Shown: positions 6,270 through 8,856 of the stretch, piece after piece | Layout of the letters: each line of letters begins with the position of its first letter | How positions within the stretch are numbered: position 1 is the first letter of the stretch | NCBI RefSeq assembly: GCF_014359955.1 | Contig: NZ_JACIYL010000107.1 | Coordinates: forward strand, 1 to 8,856 | Reading direction: 5' to 3' | DNA: 8,856 nucleotides | DNA from: Thermogutta sp. | Lineage (GTDB): Bacteria > Planctomycetota > Planctomycetia > Pirellulales > Thermoguttaceae | Translations under genes and position numbers: made by a program | Notes under the pieces: generated by a model | What the model was told of the DNA's origin: nothing | Database searches by the model: none | What the model saw: only the letters and a program-made list of their open reading frames with translations

Positions 6270-8471
6270 ATGCAGATCTGGAAAAACGGAATCTCGATTG
6301 TCCTGCTTGGCATAATGACTTTGGGAGTCAGAGTCGGGGCTTTTGCGCAACAGCCCCCTGTACCGGAGTCGGAGTTGATTGCCATCCTCAAGTCCGATGC
6401 GCCGAAGGGGGATAAGGCGCTGGCCTGCAAAAAACTGGCGGTGTTCGGGACCGGGCAGGCAGTTCCCGTGCTGGCACCGCTTCTTGCGGATCCCGAACTC
6501 GCATCCTGGGCTCGTATCGCCCTGGAAGCCATTCCCGATCCAGCCTGTGATGCGGCGCTGCGGGAAGCGGCGAAGAAACTGAATGGGCGGCTGGCCGTCG
6601 GCGTGATCAACTCCATCGGTGTGCGGCGCGACCCGCAAGCTGTTGAGGTGTTAGCCGGGCGGCTGGGAGATAGCGACGCGGAGGTCGCGGCGGCCGCCGC
6701 AGTGGCCCTGGGGCGAATTGGCGGAGAAAAGGCTGTTGAAGCACTCCGGCCGATTCTCAAGCATCCCTCGCCAATTGTGGGCAACGCCGCAGCCGAGGGA
6801 CTTCTCTCCTGTGCCGACTGGTATCTTGCTGAAGGGAAGGCCGGGGCTGCGCAGGAACTTTACGATCTTGTGCGTTCGGCCGACGTGCCCAAGCCGCGTC
6901 GTGTGGAAGCGACGCGGGGTGCGATTCTTGCCCGGGGCGCGGAAGGTATCCCCCTGCTGGTGGAGGAACTCAGATCCGGCGACAAGGATTTGGTGGCCAT
7001 TGCCCTATCCACTGCTCGAGAGATCAAAGGACCGGCAGTGGCTCAGGCCCTTGTTGCGGAGCTTGGACCGATAACGGCAGCTCCCCAGCAGCGTCCGCCT
7101 TTGCTCGTCATCAAGTCCGCCCGTTACGGAGCCGGTGACCGCTGGGCGGATATCACGGAAGTGCTGCGGGCAGCCGTGCGAAATAACAGTCTTCAGATCG
7201 AGGCGTCGAACTCTCTGGCGGGCGACCCAGCCCCGGGTGTTGTGAAGCAACTCGAACTCGTCTATTCGCTGGATGGGCAGGAGTTTTCGCTACGCGTGAA
7301 AGAAGGCGAGATGGTCAAAATCGGCGAGGGGGTGAGACCGGCCGACCCGCGGCAGGTGGCGATCCTGGAAGCCCTTGCCGACATCGGTGATCCAGCGGGC
7401 ATTGCGGCCATTGTCAAAGCGGCTCAGGGGGCCGACTGGGCTTTGCGATTGGTGGCTGTCCGCTTGCTGGGTCGAGTGGGCGACGCCTCGGCGGTGCCGG
7501 TTCTGGTCTCCGCCGCGACTGAAGGTGGTGAACTGGCACAAGCCGCGGCAGAAAGCCTGGTGCAGCTTTCCGGACAGGGGGTCGATGAGGCAATCCTGAA
7601 GGCACTGCACTCGGCTCAAGGAGCGCAGCGGGTGGTGCTGCTTCAGGCAGTGGGCGAACGATTACTCGAAGCGGCTCTGCCGGTCGCTCTTGCCGACATG
7701 ACCAGTGACGATCCGAGAGTGCGGGCGGCCGCCATTCAGGCCTTGGGTATGATTGTGCCCTTGGAACAGCTCGATGTTCTGATCGGTCGATTTCTTCAGC
7801 CGCGTGATGACGAAGAATTCCAGGCGGTCCGCAATGCGCTGATGATGGCATGCAGCCGGATGCCCGACCTGGATGCTGCCGCTGCGAAGCTGATGGCTGT
7901 TTGGCCGAAGGCGCCCACCCGCACACGGGTGGCCATCGTGGACATTTTCGGAGCCATGGGAGGCCAGGGCGCGCTGCGCGGTCTCGCCCAGGCAGCCCGC
8001 GATTCGGAAGACGATGTTCAGGATGCCGCGACAAGGGTTCTCGGGGAATGGATGTCGGCGGACGCGGCTCCTGTGCTGCTGGATCTGGCCAGGACTGGCA
8101 ATCCGCGGTACCGCATTCGCGCCCTGCGCGGTTATATCCGGATCGCCCGGCAGCTCGACGTGCCCCTGAACGAGCGAATCGCAATGTGCAGGGAGGCCCT
8201 GGCTGCCGCCCAGCGGCCGGAGGAAAGACGGCTGGTACTGGAGGTGCTCCGTCGCTATCCGACGGCGGAGGGTCTCCAGTTGGCGGTGACGCAGGTGGCG
8301 GTGCCTGAACTGAAAGCAGAAGCTGCCGAGACAGCCGTGCAAATTGCAGAAAAACTTCCCGGTTCAGATGCCCCAATTGTGGGGAAAGCGATGGATCAGG
8401 TCATCCAGGCAGCGCCTGCAGCCGAGATTGTCCAGCGGGCTCAGGCCCTCCGCCAGCGGGCACGCCAGTGA
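6270..8471 (+). CDS. Secreted HEAT-repeat protein with an embedded DnaJC11-C-like domain
   Basis: This gene encodes 733 residues. The N-terminus MQIWKNG, a hydrophobic core (8-20) and AFA (24-26) before Gln27 give a Sec signal peptide. The mature protein is mostly helical Ala/Leu/Val-rich repeats of about 30 residues. Clear HEAT units include PQAVEVLAGRLGDSDAEVAA (122-141), followed by AAVALGRIGG; 365-432 (ALADIGDPAGIAAIVKAA, then LRLVAVRLLGRVGD); 453-500; and 552-605. The solenoid is interrupted at about 278-351 by a beta-rich stretch: IKSARYGAGDRWADITEVL, NNSLQIEASN, GDPAPGVVKQLELVYSLDG, LRVKEGEMVKI. This resembles the DnaJC11 C-terminal domain (PF11875, DUF3395). I recall the same GDPAPGV-type stretch in other secreted planctomycete proteins. 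HEAT solenoids bind proteins and no catalytic motif is visible, so a scaffold or receptor role outside the cytoplasm is likely. The start is supported by GAGGAG 8 bp upstream. Confidence 0.88.
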   Translation: MQIWKNGISIVLLGIMTLGVRVGAFAQQPPVPESELIAILKSDAPKGDKALACKKLAVFGTGQAVPVLAPLLADPELASWARIALEAIPDPACDAALREAAKKLNGRLAVGVINSIGVRRDPQAVEVLAGRLGDSDAEVAAAAAVALGRIGGEKAVEALRPILKHPSPIVGNAAAEGLLSCADWYLAEGKAGAAQELYDLVRSADVPKPRRVEATRGAILARGAEGIPLLVEELRSGDKDLVAIALSTAREIKGPAVAQALVAELGPITAAPQQRPPLLVIKSARYGAGDRWADITEVLRAAVRNNSLQIEASNSLAGDPAPGVVKQLELVYSLDGQEFSLRVKEGEMVKIGEGVRPADPRQVAILEALADIGDPAGIAAIVKAAQGADWALRLVAVRLLGRVGDASAVPVLVSAATEGGELAQAAAESLVQLSGQGVDEAILKALHSAQGAQRVVLLQAVGERLLEAALPVALADMTSDDPRVRAAAIQALGMIVPLEQLDVLIGRFLQPRDDEEFQAVRNALMMACSRMPDLDAAAAKLMAVWPKAPTRTRVAIVDIFGAMGGQGALRGLAQAARDSEDDVQDAATRVLGEWMSADAAPVLLDLARTGNPRYRIRALRGYIRIARQLDVPLNERIAMCREALAAAQRPEERRLVLEVLRRYPTAEGLQLAVTQVAVPELKAEAAETAVQIAEKLPGSDAPIVGKAMDQVIQAAPAAEIVQRAQALRQRARQ
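7101..7322 (+). other. DUF3395-like insert inside the HEAT gene
   Basis: These bases encode residues 278-351 of the HEAT protein. The pattern is alternating hydrophobic strands with the signature SARYGAG, DITEVL, LQIEASN, GDPAPGVVK and LVYSLDG, unlike the Ala-rich helical repeats on both sides. From memory this matches the DnaJC11 C-terminal / DUF3395 family. Its function in bacteria is not known to me. Confidence 0.6.
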
Positions 8472-8539
8472 GCCGAATAGCGCCTGCATGGTGGGGTGTG
8501 GAGAACGCCGGACTCCACGGGGGAACTGTGGATGGAACA

Positions 8540-8592
8540 CCGGGGCGGGCGTGACCCGTTCGAAGATTGGTCCACCGCGTAGCCCGCCCTGG
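8540..8592 (+). terminator. GC-rich hairpin after the HEAT gene, possible terminator
   Basis: GGGCGGGC (8543-8550) and GCCCGCCC (8582-8589) are a perfect 8-bp inverted repeat. The pairing can be lengthened outward to 8540-8592 through one G-U pair. Inside the 31-nt centre GACC (8553-8556) can pair with GGTC (8569-8572), giving a compound stem. It starts 69 bp after the HEAT stop codon. There is no U-tract, so it is a candidate for transcript-end protection or non-canonical termination only. Confidence 0.35.
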
Positions 8593-8597
8593 GCTGG

Positions 8598-8834
8598 TCA
8601 AAGGCTCCAGATTTTGCTATGCTGGGCAATCGATATGGCATGACAGGGCGATGATCGTCGTCCTGGAGACGCTCCGGGGACAGTCGCAGATTTAAGGGGA
8701 TCGAGGTCCCCCCATTTGTGGCCACCAGACTGAGGAGGCGCGGGGACCGCGATCTTACTTGCAACACGGGCGCGGGCTGGGGCGAATAGACCGCCTTGCC
8801 AACAGCAGGCGGCGCAGTATTTGAACGCGAACAT
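8598..8834 (-). CDS. Possible small protein of unknown function
   Basis: A 78-residue minus-strand ORF begins with MFAFKYCAACCWQGG. Its only real support is an excellent ribosome binding site: GGAGGA (complement of 8843-8848) lies 8 bp before the ATG. The sequence is rich in Cys at the start, then Pro, Ser and Arg. It has no signal peptide or family motif that I recognise, and its second half reads like non-coding GC-rich DNA. It may be a real orphan gene, the start of a decayed or frameshifted gene, or a chance ORF. It converges on the HEAT gene. Confidence 0.3.
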   Translation of the reverse strand: MFAFKYCAACCWQGGLFAPARARVASKIAVPAPPQSGGHKWGDLDPLKSATVPGASPGRRSSPCHAISIAQHSKIWSL

Positions 8835-8856
8835 GTTTAGATTCCTCCGGCTCGCA

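Larger units (their letters stand above)
8472..8856. other. Right-edge region with no confident gene
   Basis: The 385 bp after the HEAT gene contain a GC-rich inverted repeat (8540-8592) and a weakly supported minus-strand ORF (8598-8834). Two minor stems also occur: GGGGA/TCCCC at 8696-8711, and CCGCCT/AGGCGG at 8791-8812 around a GC/GC pair with one bulge. I see no tRNA, repeat array or mobile element. Confidence 0.5.

Noticed and set aside
7414..8376. 320-residue minus-strand ORF opposite the HEAT gene
   Set aside because: It has an Arg/Pro/Ser-rich low-complexity composition typical of an antisense shadow in GC-rich coding DNA. The HEAT gene explains the region fully.
8543..8589. Possible tRNA-like element suggested by GTTCGAA inside the hairpin
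   Set aside because: The bases around GTTCGAA do not form a T-arm and no cloverleaf with acceptor, D and anticodon stems can be drawn.

Overview
The window looks like chromosomal DNA from a planctomycete, possibly a Pirellulales or Thermogutta-like organism. This is inferred from the gene types, not from a marker gene. The supporting signs are a Tat-exported Gfo/Idh/MocA oxidoreductase, a secreted DUF2961 (GH172-type) protein, a secreted pectate-lyase-like beta-helix protein, a HEAT-repeat protein containing a DnaJC11-C-like (DUF3395-like) domain, a small cysteine-rich lipoprotein, strong Shine-Dalgarno sites and moderately high GC.

Layout from left to right: (1) A short AT-richer leader and a small lipoprotein gene on the + strand (227-478). 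(2) A convergent gap with a strong GC-rich inverted repeat (596-630) that may terminate transcription from both sides. (3) Two minus-strand genes, read right to left: a DUF2961/GH172-type protein (4357-2531), then a right-handed beta-helix protein (2343-709). (4) A divergent control region of 553 bp (4358-4910) with a good sigma70-like promoter for each direction. (5) Two plus-strand genes, probably one transcript: the Tat-exported oxidoreductase (4911-6197) and the HEAT/DUF3395-like protein (6270-8471). (6) A 385-bp tail with a GC-rich hairpin and a weakly supported small minus-strand ORF.

Every well-supported protein here carries an export signal: one lipobox, one Tat signal and three Sec-type signal peptides. 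The divergent block therefore reads most naturally as an extracytoplasmic carbohydrate-handling module. In this view a GH172-type glycosidase and a beta-helix glycan-binding or cleaving protein lie on one arm. A nucleotide-dependent sugar oxidoreductase and a large alpha-solenoid scaffold lie on the other. The shared function is inference from co-location and co-export. No substrate can be read from the sequence.

There are no tRNA or rRNA genes, CRISPR arrays, insertion sequences or phage genes that I can support. The long ORFs antisense to the beta-helix, oxidoreductase and HEAT genes are shadows of those genes.
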